A stretch of DNA of 64,000 nucleotides from Friedmanniella luteola (GCF_900105065.1 NZ_LT629749.1:1860001-1924000); one strand, 5' to 3'. Shown: positions 1 through 7,821, numbered from the stretch's first letter. A program made the numbers and translations. The notes: generated by a model from the letters alone, not told the origin.

Positions 1-1054
1 ATCCGCCGCTCAGGGTGTAGAACACCTGCGGCTCGTCGACGAAGCGGCGCATGGTGGCCAGCAGCCAGCTCATGGCGCTGTGGGTCTCCTCGCGCACCCC
101 GAAGCGGAACAGCGCCGTCAGCGAGTAGGCCATGTCGCGGATCCAGGCGTAGCGGTAGTCCCAGTTCTTCCCGCCGGCCAGCGACTCCGGCAGCGACGGG
201 GTGGCCGCGGCCGCCAGCGCCCCGGTGGGGGCGTAGATGAGCTGCTTCAGCACCAGGGCGCTGCGCTCGACCGCGGACGCCCAGGGCCCGTCCCAGCTGA
301 AGGTGCCGCTCCAGCGCTGCCAGTTGGCCACCGTCCGGTCGACGCCCTCGTCGAGGTCGGCGGGAGCCGGCAGGTAGAGCGCCTCGTCGGCGGTGGCCAC
401 CAGGCCCAGCAGGTGCCGCGAGCCCGGGGCGGTGGTGTAGCGCACGGTGACGTCGCGGTCGCCGACCTCCACGCCGTCGTCCTCGAGGGTGCGCGGGGCC
501 AGGGTCAGGCCGTCCAGCCGCAGCACCTTGCCGTGCACGGTGTCGTGCATCCAGGGTGAGGCGGAGTTGAGGCACGTGCCGGGGACGATGCGGCCGGTGA
601 GCGTGACGGTGCCCTCGACCCCGTCCAGCCGGCGGGCCAGCTCGGCCCACGGCAGCCGGCCCGCGATGCCGGTGTTGAGCGAGTCGGTGACCCGGACGAC
701 GCCGCTCGCGGTGCGGAACGTCGTCTCCAGCACGTTGGTGCCCTCGAGGTAGCGCCGGCTGGCCGTGAACTCCTCGTCGGGGCACAGGTCGACGTGGCCA
801 CCGTTGTCCGCGTCCAGCAGCGCTCCGAAGGCCACCGCGCCGTGCAGGTCGGGCAGCGGCAGCCAGTCGATCCGCCCGTCCCGGGCGACGAGGCCGATGG
901 TCCGTCCGTCCCCGATGGTGGCGTAGGTCCGCAGGTCGGCGTAGCCGTCGGCGTCGCGCTCGTCGACGACGGCCTGCACGGGCTCCCCGTCCCGCCACGT
1001 CAGCTGGTCGGTGCCGACCCGGGCGGGTGGCGGCGGGCTCGGTGCGGGGCTCAT
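1..1054 (-). CDS. Glycoside hydrolase family 15 protein (glucoamylase/trehalase-like), C-terminus outside the window
   Basis: About 351 N-terminal residues are visible, reading from the ATG at 1054 to the window edge. The trehalase-like N-terminal domain is clear (IGDGRTIGLVARDGRIDWL near residue 50), followed by the start of the (alpha/alpha)6 catalytic barrel with the hallmark GGKNWDYRYAWIRDMAYSL near residue 310. GH15 enzymes hydrolyse alpha-1,4/1,6-glucans or trehalose from the non-reducing end; without the C-terminal half, including the second catalytic Glu, the substrate cannot be set. No signal peptide is seen, so it is probably cytoplasmic. A TAGGTT box (1069-1064, minus strand) precedes the start by 9 nt and overlaps the stop codon of the DinB gene upstream. 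Confidence 0.85.
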   Translation of the reverse strand, partial: MSPAPSPPPPARVGTDQLTWRDGEPVQAVVDERDADGYADLRTYATIGDGRTIGLVARDGRIDWLPLPDLHGAVAFGALLDADNGGHVDLCPDEEFTASRRYLEGTNVLETTFRTASGVVRVTDSLNTGIAGRLPWAELARRLDGVEGTVTLTGRIVPGTCLNSASPWMHDTVHGKVLRLDGLTLAPRTLEDDGVEVGDRDVTVRYTTAPGSRHLLGLVATADEALYLPAPADLDEGVDRTVANWQRWSGTFSWDGPWASAVERSALVLKQLIYAPTGALAAAATPSLPESLAGGKNWDYRYAWIRDMAYSLTALFRFGVREETHSAMSWLLATMRRFVDEPQVFYTLSGG

Positions 1055-1066
1055 GGTGTGCCCAAC

Positions 1067-1624
1067 CTACGGAGTGGCCGGCGGGGGCGGCGCCGCCGCA
1101 TCGGGCGGGCCCTCCTCGCCGGTCCCCGCGCCGGCCAGCTCGACCACCACGTCGAGGTGGCCGAGATGGCGGGCGTACTCCTGCACCAGGTGCAGGAGGA
1201 CGCGCTCCAGGGTGGGGGGTGCGCCTCCGTCCCACCGCGGACCGGGGGCACCGACCTCGTCCAGCGCGTGCGCGGCCGCGACCGCCCGGGTCACACCGCC
1301 CTGGGCCTCCAGCCGCTCGAGCAGCGCGCCCGCGTCCGTGCCGGGGGCGACCCGCCACACGCCGTCGCCGTCGGCGTCACCCCACGGCTCGTCCACCGGC
1401 CGCCCCTCGAAGCCCCAGACCAGCCAGCGCCGCTCGACGTGCTCGAGGTGCTGCACGAGCTCGAGCGGGGTCCAGCCGGACGGCAGTCGGCTGACGTGGC
1501 GGTGGTCGGCGGGCAGGGAGCGCACCTTCGCCACCACGGTGGTGCGGAAGAAGTCGAGGTAGCCGGTCAGCACGTCGGTGCGGCTCGCCCGCGGCAGCAG
1601 CGGGGACGGGAACGGGAGGGTCAC
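1067..1624 (-). CDS. DinB-family protein (DUF664-like)
   Basis: A 185-residue protein of the DinB/YfiT four-helix-bundle superfamily. The sequence GWTPLELVQHLEHVERRWL (about residues 50-68) and the later HLVQEYARHLGHLDVVVEL carry the spaced histidines that form the usual metal site. Family members include thiol-dependent transferases, but most actinobacterial DUF664 proteins have no assigned substrate. The GTG start is chosen because TAGGCT (1636-1631, minus strand) lies 6 nt before it, which suggests a leaderless transcript. The last 15 or so residues are a Pro/Ala-rich tail. It lies 12 nt before the GH15 gene, but the GH15 gene probably has its own promoter. Confidence 0.75.
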   Translation of the reverse strand: MTLPFPSPLLPRASRTDVLTGYLDFFRTTVVAKVRSLPADHRHVSRLPSGWTPLELVQHLEHVERRWLVWGFEGRPVDEPWGDADGDGVWRVAPGTDAGALLERLEAQGGVTRAVAAAHALDEVGAPGPRWDGGAPPTLERVLLHLVQEYARHLGHLDVVVELAGAGTGEEGPPDAAAPPPPATP

Positions 1625-1680
1625 CGGGGGAGCCTACGGAGGTCTCGACGGGTGCCGGGTACGGGTGGCAGCCTGGCGCC

Positions 1681-2106
1681 ATGACCGCCGAACCTCGTGG
1701 CCCCCGGATCCGTCAGGTGGTGCTGGACACCGACGACGCCCGCTCCCTGGCCGAGTTCTACCGCCGCTTCTTCTTCCTGACCTACCGGGCCGGGGACGAG
1801 CCGCCGCCGCCCGGGGAGGCCGACGAGCGGGGCCGGGACTGGCTGGTGCTGCACGGCGACGACGGCCTCGGGCTGGCGTTCCAGCAGGTCGAGGACGCCC
1901 CGCGCTCGACCTGGCCCGAGCACGGCCAGGCGCAGATGCTGCACCTGGACACGACGGTCGACTCGGCCGCGGAGCTCCTCCGGCAGCGGGACCGCGCCCT
2001 GGAGCTGGGTGCGAGCCTGCTGCTGGACCGCTTCGACGACCCGGAGGAGCCGCTCTACGTGTTCGCGGACCCCGCCGGGCACCCGTTCTGCGTCTTCGTC
2101 GGCTGA
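1681..2106 (+). CDS. VOC-family (glyoxalase/bleomycin resistance-like) protein
   Basis: A 141-residue single-domain VOC protein. It opens with RQVVLDTDDARSLAEFYRRF and ends with LYVFADPAGHPFCVFVG, the two beta-alpha-beta-beta-beta signatures of the fold; the DPAGHPFC segment is typical of the glyoxalase_6 subfamily. The likely metal ligands (the first-strand position and the terminal Asp/His positions) are only partly conserved, so the reaction is unknown; such proteins usually act as small dioxygenases, isomerases or ligand binders. It is divergent from the DinB gene and ends in front of a strong hairpin. Confidence 0.75.
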   Translation: MTAEPRGPRIRQVVLDTDDARSLAEFYRRFFFLTYRAGDEPPPPGEADERGRDWLVLHGDDGLGLAFQQVEDAPRSTWPEHGQAQMLHLDTTVDSAAELLRQRDRALELGASLLLDRFDDPEEPLYVFADPAGHPFCVFVG

Positions 2107-2110
2107 GGAC

Positions 2111-2160
2111 CACGACGCACGACCGCCGGCCCCTGGGAGGGACCGGCGGTCGGCGTCGTG
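2111..2160. terminator. Bidirectional terminator hairpin
   Basis: Arms at 2111-2129 and 2143-2160 pair over 18 bp with a single bulged A, around a 13-nt loop. It sits between the convergent VOC gene and the gene ending at 2173, the expected position for a shared terminator. There is no U-tract, as is common in high-GC actinobacteria. Confidence 0.75.
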
Positions 2161-2172
2161 CTGCGGGCGGGC

Positions 2173-3489
2173 TCAGCGCAGGGCGAGCTCCACCTTGATG
2201 GTGTCCGTGGAGAGGTCGCCGCTGGAGGTGAAGGAGTACAGCCCGATCGGCGGGCCGTCGAAGGTGGCGCGACGGCCGTCGACGCTGCCCTCGGCCTTGA
2301 AGTTGTACCGGGGGTAGAAGGTGCCCTCGACGACGGACGGGTCCTGGTGGTCGAGCGTGACGCGGGCGTTCTTGAAGGGGTCGTTGGTGAGGGACCACCG
2401 CACCGTCTTCTCGTCGACCTTCTGGCCGTCGCGCAGCTGCAGCCGGTTGGGGCAGCCCGACGGCGCCAGCTCGTGCTGGTCGAGGCACTTGTCCAGGGCG
2501 GCCTTGGTGGTCTTCACGAAGGCGGCCTTGGCGTCCTTGGTCAGCGTCGGGGTGAGCCGCGGCGAGGTGTAGTCCGACGGGCCGGTCAGCGTCAGGGTGG
2601 CCTTGTCGCCGTAGCTGACCCACGTCGACGAGGTGGTGAACGCGTAGGTGCCGGGCAGCAGGGAGACCACGTCCTGCTCCAGCTCGACGCCGTTGATCAG
2701 CAGCGGGAGCGTCTCGTCGCGCTGGTAGCTGAGGTCGAACTCGCTGGCGCCGCGGGTGATCTGCCAGAGCCCGCCGGTCTCGCTCACCGAGAACTCCTCG
2801 ACGACGGCGCGCTCGCCCAGGTTGTAGCGGGTGGTGACGCGCGAGGCGTACTCGTCGGTCACCTCGGGGACGTCGATGCCGGTGAGGGGAGCCGCCTTCG
2901 CCGAGGCTTCGAGCACCGGGCGGGTCATGAAGGTGGTGTCCGCCGGCGGGGTCTTCAGGAAGCTGGCGGCCTTCTCGCCGTCACTCGCGGCGACGGCCTC
3001 GAGGAAGCCGCGGACCGCGTCGGAGGGCTTCGCCGCCTCGGCGGGCTCGGAGGAGCTCCCGCCGGACCCCGTGGCGACGGGCTCGTCGTCGCCGCCGCGG
3101 AGGGCGGCGATCGTGATGCCGACCACCAGCAGGAACGCCACGCCGGCGGCGACCAGGATCAGGGGGAGCCGGGACTTCCGGGCGCCGTTCGCCGCCGGGC
3201 CGGTGGCCGCACCCGCTCGGTACGGCCCGTAGGGGCCGGGGCCGCGCGGGCCACCGGGGCCGCCCGGGCCGGGGCCGTAGGGCTGGCCGGGGATCGCGTT
3301 GTCGGAGGCGGGTCCGCCGTACGGACCGGCTGGGTCCAGGCCGCCGTAGGGCTGGCCCTGCGGACCGGGCTGACCGGGGGGGTTCGGCGGCGGTCCGGCC
3401 TGCTGCGGCCCGTTCGGCGAGGCCGGGTCGGGCTGGAACTGCGGGCCGCGCGGCTCGGGCTGGGCGTCGGGGCGCTCGGCGTCGGACAC
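2173..3489 (-). CDS. Membrane-anchored protein with Pro/Gly-rich cytoplasmic N-terminus
   Basis: A 438-residue protein that I cannot name. Residues 1 to about 100 are low-complexity Pro/Gly/Gln-rich (repeats like GPQGQPYGG), followed by a basic patch and one transmembrane segment (LPLILVAAGVAFLLVVGITI, about residues 110-130). The remaining 300 or so residues are extracellular: a NTF2-like stretch beginning at PSDAVRGFLEAVAASDGEKA, then beta-rich sequence with two Cys (CLDQHELAPSGC). This architecture is common in actinobacterial cell-surface proteins of unknown role. GTG start with a GAGGAG ribosome site upstream. It is transcribed alone. Confidence 0.6.
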   Translation of the reverse strand: MSDAERPDAQPEPRGPQFQPDPASPNGPQQAGPPPNPPGQPGPQGQPYGGLDPAGPYGGPASDNAIPGQPYGPGPGGPGGPRGPGPYGPYRAGAATGPAANGARKSRLPLILVAAGVAFLLVVGITIAALRGGDDEPVATGSGGSSSEPAEAAKPSDAVRGFLEAVAASDGEKAASFLKTPPADTTFMTRPVLEASAKAAPLTGIDVPEVTDEYASRVTTRYNLGERAVVEEFSVSETGGLWQITRGASEFDLSYQRDETLPLLINGVELEQDVVSLLPGTYAFTTSSTWVSYGDKATLTLTGPSDYTSPRLTPTLTKDAKAAFVKTTKAALDKCLDQHELAPSGCPNRLQLRDGQKVDEKTVRWSLTNDPFKNARVTLDHQDPSVVEGTFYPRYNFKAEGSVDGRRATFDGPPIGLYSFTSSGDLSTDTIKVELALR

Positions 3490-3693
3490 GGGTTCTCCTC
3501 GGGGCTCAGGACGGGCGGGGCTCGGTGCGAGACCCTAGTCGCCGGTCAGGTCAGGAACGGGGAGTTCGTAGCTTCTTGACCCAACCGTGGCTTGGATAGT
3601 GACTTCCTACCGGAAGCTCCGACCGTGCCCCGTACCCCGTGCCCCGTGCCGGGGTGCCCGCGCCGCGCCGTCCCGGGCGCTAGCGTGCCCACC

Positions 3694-4536
3694 ATGCTGA
3701 CCCGGTCCCGCCTCGCCGTCGCGTCGACCCTGGCCCTCGTGGTCCTCCTGCTGCCCGCCCCCGGGGAGCCTTCGGCGGTCGCGGCGCCGGTCGCGGCCAC
3801 CTCGGCGTCGGCCGCGGACCGCAGCTTCGCCGCCGTCGAGCGCCGGTTGGACGGTCCGGCCGGGGTCGTCGTCTTCGCGGTCGGCGCCGGCGCCCGGACC
3901 CGGCCGCTGCTCGAGGTCGGCGACCTCCGCACCGGGGTGGCGTGGTCGACGGCCAAGGTGCCCGTCACCGTGGCGGCGCTGCAGCGCTCGTCCTCGGCCC
4001 GCACGAAGGCGCGGGCCCGCGCGGCCATCACCCGCTCGGACAACGCCGCCGCCGAGCAGCTGTGGCGCGGCCTCGGCCGCCCCACCACGGCCGCCCGCCG
4101 GACGCAGGCCGTGGTCCGCGCGGCTGGGGACCGCCGGACCAGGGTCCAGCACCGCCGCGTCCGTGCCGGCTTCACGGCCTTCGGCCAGACGCGCTGGGCG
4201 CTCGAGGACCAGGCCCGCTTCGCCGCCGGGCTGAGCTGCCGGAAGGAGGCGCGCGCCACCCTCGCACTCATGCGCAAGGTCGTGCCCGCCCAGTCCTGGG
4301 GTCTCGGCACCCTCGACGAGGTGGCGTTCAAGGGCGGCTGGGGGCCCGTCGGTCGCGGCTACCTGGTGCGGCAGCTGGCCGTCGTCACGCTGTCCGACGG
4401 CCGGCAGGTGGGCGTCGCGATCGCCGTCCACGCCGGCTCCGGCTTCGACCGCGGGACCCGCGACCTGACCCGGATCACCCGCTGGCTCGAGCCCCGGCTC
4501 GACCGCCTCGACGGCGGTCGGTGCCCGAAGCGCTGA
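3694..4536 (+). CDS. Secreted serine beta-lactamase-like hydrolase
   Basis: A 280-residue protein with a Sec signal peptide (hydrophobic stretch about residues 9-22, then Ala-rich) and the three motifs of the class A beta-lactamase/PBP fold in order: SxxK as STAK (WSTAKVPV), SDN as ITRSDNAAAEQL, and KGG as AFKGGWG in place of KTG. It therefore probably acylates a serine outside the cell, on a beta-lactam, a peptide or a cell-wall substrate. It is close to the length of true class A enzymes, but no Omega-loop ExxLN is obvious, so activity on beta-lactams is doubtful. The start at 3694 is preferred over the in-frame upstream codon at 3592 because TAGCGT lies 7 nt before it and the signal peptide begins there. 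Confidence 0.75.
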   Translation: MLTRSRLAVASTLALVVLLLPAPGEPSAVAAPVAATSASAADRSFAAVERRLDGPAGVVVFAVGAGARTRPLLEVGDLRTGVAWSTAKVPVTVAALQRSSSARTKARARAAITRSDNAAAEQLWRGLGRPTTAARRTQAVVRAAGDRRTRVQHRRVRAGFTAFGQTRWALEDQARFAAGLSCRKEARATLALMRKVVPAQSWGLGTLDEVAFKGGWGPVGRGYLVRQLAVVTLSDGRQVGVAIAVHAGSGFDRGTRDLTRITRWLEPRLDRLDGGRCPKR

Positions 4537-5102
4537 GGGGTGCGGGAAGCCTGACCTGCGACGAGTGCTGACGAGCCGCGCGCCGACGGCCCGGTTCGCC
4601 GCAGGTCTCCAGCACTCGCCGCTCCGGGCAGCACGCGCTCAGCCACCCTGCCGGTGACCAGGCTGTAGACCGCCTTGTGCAGCACGTCCACCACCTGCTC
4701 CGACCGGGGCCAGGTGTACGGCGGCGCGCCGGCGCCGGTGGCGTTCTCGACGGTCTGGTCGAAGGCGAGCCGGACGGCGGTGTGCGCGGCCTGGGCCCGC
4801 AGACCGCGCAGCCCGAGGGCGGCCCAGACGCCGGCGATGCTGCCCACCGCCGCACCGGTGCCCCAGTGCATGGCGTGGTTCCACAGCACCGGCTGCTCGC
4901 CGTCACCGGTGGGCCGCCCCAGCAGCGTCCGCAGGGTCCGCCCGGGCACGAAGGAGTCGGGCCTGTGCGTGAGGGCCTGCTCCAGCAGCTCCCCGGCGGT
5001 CATCGCGGCGACGCCGACCAGCCCGGCCAGGGCGCCGCGGCCTGCGGCGGCGGCCAGCAGGGCGGGCCGGGACGCGGTGGCGCGGGTGGGGGCGGGACGC
5101 AT
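4359..5102 (-). CDS. Membrane protein (YagU/DUF1440-like), with a suspect C-terminal extension
   Basis: A 247-residue frame starting at ATG 5102. The first 155 or so residues look real: a hydrophobic start (ALLAAAAGRGALAGLVGVAA), a conserved-looking NHAMHWGTGAAVGSIAGVWA and a second amphipathic region ending near LVTGRVAERVLPG. This resembles small YagU/DUF1440-type membrane proteins of actinobacteria, a loose match. From about residue 162 the sequence turns into Arg/Ser/Pro-rich text that is antisense to the convergent beta-lactamase-like gene and overlaps it by 178 bp. Either the natural stop has been lost or a small indel shifts the frame; the neighbouring frame stops at 4475. Confidence 0.5.
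   Translation of the reverse strand: MRPAPTRATASRPALLAAAAGRGALAGLVGVAAMTAGELLEQALTHRPDSFVPGRTLRTLLGRPTGDGEQPVLWNHAMHWGTGAAVGSIAGVWAALGLRGLRAQAAHTAVRLAFDQTVENATGAGAPPYTWPRSEQVVDVLHKAVYSLVTGRVAERVLPGAASAGDLRRTGPSARGSSALVAGQASRTPQRFGHRPPSRRSSRGSSQRVIRVRSRVPRSKPEPAWTAIATPTCRPSDSVTTASCRTR
4554..4618. other. Two interleaved inverted repeats between convergent genes
   Basis: ACCTGCG (4554-4560) pairs with CGCAGGT (4600-4606), and CGAGTGCTG (4562-4570) pairs with CAGCACTCG (4610-4618). The arms are interleaved (A-B-A'-B'), so both cannot form one simple hairpin; the 9-bp pair alone could be a weak terminator with a long loop. Confidence 0.4.
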
Positions 5103-5261
5103 CACGGCTCCAGGAGGACGAGGCGGTACGGGCCACGACCGGGTACCCGGGCCCGGGCCGGCGAAACGACCGTCGCCCCCCGACCGCCGTGACGCCCGCC
5201 CGGCCCACGGTCTGCGGCGGACCCTGCCATCCCCCGATCTCGGGGTCCACCGCTGACCAGG

Positions 5262-5285
5262 GGATCCCTCCTCGTCGAGGGATCC
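5262..5285. promoter_or_regulatory. 9-bp inverted repeat in a divergent intergenic region
   Basis: GGATCCCTC (5262-5270) and GAGGGATCC (5277-5285) form a perfect stem around a 6-nt loop. It lies in the 316-bp gap between the divergent membrane-protein gene and the MarR gene. It could be an operator or a hairpin; the gap otherwise holds the MarR promoter and a CCCCGA/TCGGGG repeat at 5232-5245. Confidence 0.4.
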
Positions 5286-5320
5286 GTCTCCGCCAGCCTG
5301 GCAGCGGGTCGACGTCTCGT

Positions 5321-5373
5321 CAAGTAGTCGCACGGTCGAGTTACTTGGTCACCGCGCGCGCGGTGGCTACAGT
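5321..5373 (+). promoter_or_regulatory. Probable marR promoter with overlapping inverted-repeat operator
   Basis: TTGGTC (5345-5350) and TACAGT (5368-5373) are spaced by exactly 17 nt and precede the MarR gene. The inverted repeat CAAGTA (5321-5326)/TACTTG (5342-5347) overlaps the -35 box, which would suit autorepression by the MarR dimer. The assignment rests on position and symmetry only. Confidence 0.5.
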
Positions 5374-5418
5374 GCTCTCGCAGCGGGGCGCCCCTGAGCG
5401 GACCGCGGAGGAGTGGAC

Positions 5419-5919
5419 GTGTCCGTGAGCCCGGCCGGCGACGAGGTCGAGGAGGCCATCCGGAGTCTCCGCGCGGTGATCCTCGCGGGTGAGCGGTACC
5501 GGCACGTGCTGGCCGACCGGGTGGGTCTCGGCATCACCGAGACCCAGGCGATCAGCTACCTCACGGTGTTCGGCGACCGTGGCCAGACCGACCTCGCGGC
5601 CGACCTCGGGATCACGACCGGCTCGTCGACGGCCCTCGTCGACCGCCTGGAGCGGCGGGGGATCGCCGAGCGCTACGCGCACCCCAGCGACCGGCGACGG
5701 GCGCTGGTCCGGCTGACCGACAAGGGCCAGGCCGTCGTCCGGTCCAGCCACGACTGGCTGCTGGCCGCCCTGCAGGACGTGCCGGAGGAGCGGATGGGCG
5801 AGGCCGCCGGGTTCCTCCGCTCGATCGCCGACCGCCTCAACGCCCAGTCCCGGCAGATGGCCGGAGGCGCCGACCAGCCCGGGCTCGGCGAGCCCGAGCC
5901 GGAGCCGACGGCGGGCTGA
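5419..5919 (+). CDS. MarR-family transcriptional regulator
   Basis: A 166-residue winged-helix regulator. The recognition region is QTDLAADLGITTGSSTALVDRLERRG (read in two parts, about residues 55-80), followed by the wing with the family's D-R-R (HPSDRRRALVRLT). The dimerisation helices flank it, and the last 20 residues are an acidic Pro/Gly tail. The GTG at 5419 is chosen over 5413 because GGAGGAG (5407-5413) then sits 5 nt upstream. MarR proteins sense phenolics, oxidants or drugs and usually control themselves and a neighbour; which neighbour is not clear here, since the downstream gene is convergent. Confidence 0.85.
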   Translation: MSVSPAGDEVEEAIRSLRAVILAGERYRHVLADRVGLGITETQAISYLTVFGDRGQTDLAADLGITTGSSTALVDRLERRGIAERYAHPSDRRRALVRLTDKGQAVVRSSHDWLLAALQDVPEERMGEAAGFLRSIADRLNAQSRQMAGGADQPGLGEPEPEPTAG

Positions 5920-5937
5920 CCGCCGTCCCGCCTGCCG

Positions 5938-6843
5938 TCAGCCCACCAGGGCGGGCAGCACGCGCTGGGCCCAGGCGAAGGACAGGGCGTGCGACTCGTA
6001 CCGCGAGTCCACGCTGGGCACGTCGACCTCGATCATGTAGTCGCCGTCGTAGTCCGCCGGCAGCGCGGCCATCACGCCGTCGAGGTCGACCACCCCGAGC
6101 CCCGGCTCCGCCCACAGCCGCTGGGTGGAGCCGATGTCGCGGTAGCTGAGACCCTCCCGCGACGCCGGGTCCAGGTAGTCGGGGAAGACGTCCTTGAGGT
6201 GGATGCCGCCCACCCGGTCCGCGTACCGGCGGACCAGGGCGACGGGGTCGGCGCCGGCCCAGGCCAGGTGGCCGGTGTCGGGTCCGAACCCGATGACGTC
6301 GGGGCCGAGGGTGTCGAGCAGCTCGGTGACCTCCGCCTCGGTCTCGAACACCCCGCCGACGTGGCTGTGGTGCAGCGGACGCAGGCCCTGGCTCTGCAGC
6401 ACCTGGCAGACGATGCCCACGTTCTCGATCGCCAGCGCCAGCCGGTCCTTGTCGAAGTCGGCGCCGACGGCCGGCCGTTCCATCCGGGCCGGGACCGCCA
6501 TCGAGGAGACCATCGTGCGGTCGAGGCCGAGGGCGACCTGGTCGGCGGCGAACCGCTTCGCGCGCTCCATCTCGTCGGCGATGTCGATCGTCTCGTCGAA
6601 GGGCGAGCTGAACAGGCTGAGCGACGGCCGCAGGCCGTAGCCGGCGATCCAGCCGGCGTACTCCTCGGCCGTCATGCCCTCCGGGACGTCGGCCTTGACC
6701 GCGGTGAAGCCGATCTTCTGGAAGTCGGCGAAGGCGGTCTCGAAGACCTCCCGCGTCTTGCCGTCGCGCGCCCAGTAGGGGATGGGGTTGGCGGCCAGCT
6801 GCGGCTGGCGCCGTCCGCTGCCGGTGCTCGTCGTGTCGCTCAT
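5938..6843 (-). CDS. Sugar phosphate isomerase/epimerase family protein (xylose isomerase-like TIM barrel)
   Basis: A 301-residue AP_endonuc_2/xylose isomerase-like TIM barrel, similar in layout to IolE/IolI-type enzymes. Likely divalent-metal ligands are in GFGPDTGHLAWAG (Asp, His), GGIHLKDVFPDY (His) and the terminal DGDYMIEVDVPS (Glu); WARDGKTREV lies at the N-terminus. Such proteins isomerise, epimerise, dehydrate or, in 3-keto-glycoside systems, cleave sugars by enolisation. It follows the sister gene at 6873-7700 by 29 nt on the same strand, divergent from a LacI-type regulator, so the pair is probably co-transcribed under that regulator. The ATG at 6843 gives a normal family N-terminus. 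Confidence 0.8.
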   Translation of the reverse strand: MSDTTSTGSGRRQPQLAANPIPYWARDGKTREVFETAFADFQKIGFTAVKADVPEGMTAEEYAGWIAGYGLRPSLSLFSSPFDETIDIADEMERAKRFAADQVALGLDRTMVSSMAVPARMERPAVGADFDKDRLALAIENVGIVCQVLQSQGLRPLHHSHVGGVFETEAEVTELLDTLGPDVIGFGPDTGHLAWAGADPVALVRRYADRVGGIHLKDVFPDYLDPASREGLSYRDIGSTQRLWAEPGLGVVDLDGVMAALPADYDGDYMIEVDVPSVDSRYESHALSFAWAQRVLPALVG

Positions 6844-6872
6844 GGTGGGCCCTTCGGGTCGGGTGGCGTCGG

Positions 6873-7700
6873 TCAGGCGAACGGGATGTGCTCGGCGCGG
6901 AGGAGGTCGGTGAAGGCCCGCCACGCCTCGGTGAAGAGAGCGGGGCCGGAGAACCCGCCCAGCGCGTGGGTCTGGCTGAGGTGCGGCTCGAGGGAGAAGA
7001 AGCCGTCGAAGCCGTCGGCGTGCAGCGCCCGCATCGTCTCGGCGACCTCGCCGTCGCCCCGACCCGCCGGCACGACCTCGCCGCTGGCCAGCAGCGCGTC
7101 CTTGATCTGCACGTACGCCAGGTGCGGGCGCAGCTGCGCGTAGCCGTCGGTGAAGGGCCGGACCCCCACCTGCACGAAGTTGGCGGCGTCCCAGGCCAGC
7201 CGGAGGTAGGGGGACCCCACCGACTCGACGACGTCGAGGCAGCGTCGCGGGATGTCGCCGTAGATCTCCTTCTCGTTCTCGTGCAGCAGCACCACGTCGC
7301 CGTCCGCGGCCACCCGGGCCAGGGCGCTCATCCGGGTGAGCACCTCGTCCCGGACGCTGTCGGGGTCGACACCGGCGGGGACGAAGAAGGAGAAGATGCG
7401 GACGTACGGCGCCCCGAAGTGGTGGGCGACCTCGACGGCGTGCCGGGCCCGCTCCAGGTGCGGGCCGAAGTCGTCACCGATGCCGATCTTGCCGATCGGC
7501 GAGCCGATGCTGGAGACGGCCAGGTCGTGCTGGGTGAGCAGGGCGGACGCCCGGGCGAGCTGGTCGGCGTCGAGGTCGAGGACGTTGGTGCCCCAGGCGC
7601 TGCGGAGCTCCAGGTGGGTCAGCCCCAGCTCGGCGACGAGGGCGCACTGCTCGGCGAAGTCGGGGGAGATCTCGTCGGAGAATCCGGACAGGGTCCACAT
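6873..7700 (-). CDS. Sugar phosphate isomerase/epimerase family protein (xylose isomerase-like TIM barrel)
   Basis: A 275-residue TIM-barrel protein of the same superfamily as its downstream neighbour but clearly diverged from it. It begins with GFSDEISPDFAEQCALVAEL and shows metal-site positions in HENEKEIYGDIP (Glu), LRLAWDAANFVQVG (Asp), YVQIKDALLAS and GFFSLEPHLS (Glu). The HENEKEIYGD motif is characteristic of a subgroup often found beside Gfo/Idh oxidoreductases in sugar-utilisation loci. It is the first gene of the minus-strand unit; its start is 121 bp from the LacI gene, with the shared operator at 7770-7790 between them. Confidence 0.8.
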   Translation of the reverse strand: MWTLSGFSDEISPDFAEQCALVAELGLTHLELRSAWGTNVLDLDADQLARASALLTQHDLAVSSIGSPIGKIGIGDDFGPHLERARHAVEVAHHFGAPYVRIFSFFVPAGVDPDSVRDEVLTRMSALARVAADGDVVLLHENEKEIYGDIPRRCLDVVESVGSPYLRLAWDAANFVQVGVRPFTDGYAQLRPHLAYVQIKDALLASGEVVPAGRGDGEVAETMRALHADGFDGFFSLEPHLSQTHALGGFSGPALFTEAWRAFTDLLRAEHIPFA

Positions 7701-7769
7701 GGCAGGTCGTCTCGTTCCGGTGCTGGGGCGGGCGGTCCCCCCATCCAGCCACCCGGCCGGCGGTCACGA

Positions 7770-7790
7770 CCAGTTGTTGCCGTTTGTTGC
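7770..7790 (-). promoter_or_regulatory. Operator copy 1 for the hexuronate LacI-type regulator
   Basis: On the minus strand this reads GCAACAAACGGCAACAACTG plus one more G, matching the sites at 10102 and 14528 (consensus near GCAACWWMCGGCAACWWSTKG). It lies between the divergent TIM-barrel and LacI genes. For the LacI gene, TTGCTC (7787-7792) and CAGGGT (7810-7815) are 17 nt apart and the ATG follows 6 nt later, so a repressor bound here would cover the -35 box. Confidence 0.7.
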
Positions 7791-7821
7791 TCATCGGCCC
7801 CGGCCGGGGCAGGGTGGCGGC

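Noticed and set aside
2158-3579. Plus-strand frame of 473 codons opposite the Pro/Gly-rich membrane protein
   Set aside because: Antisense shadow of a GC-rich gene with no recognisable domain or ribosome site.
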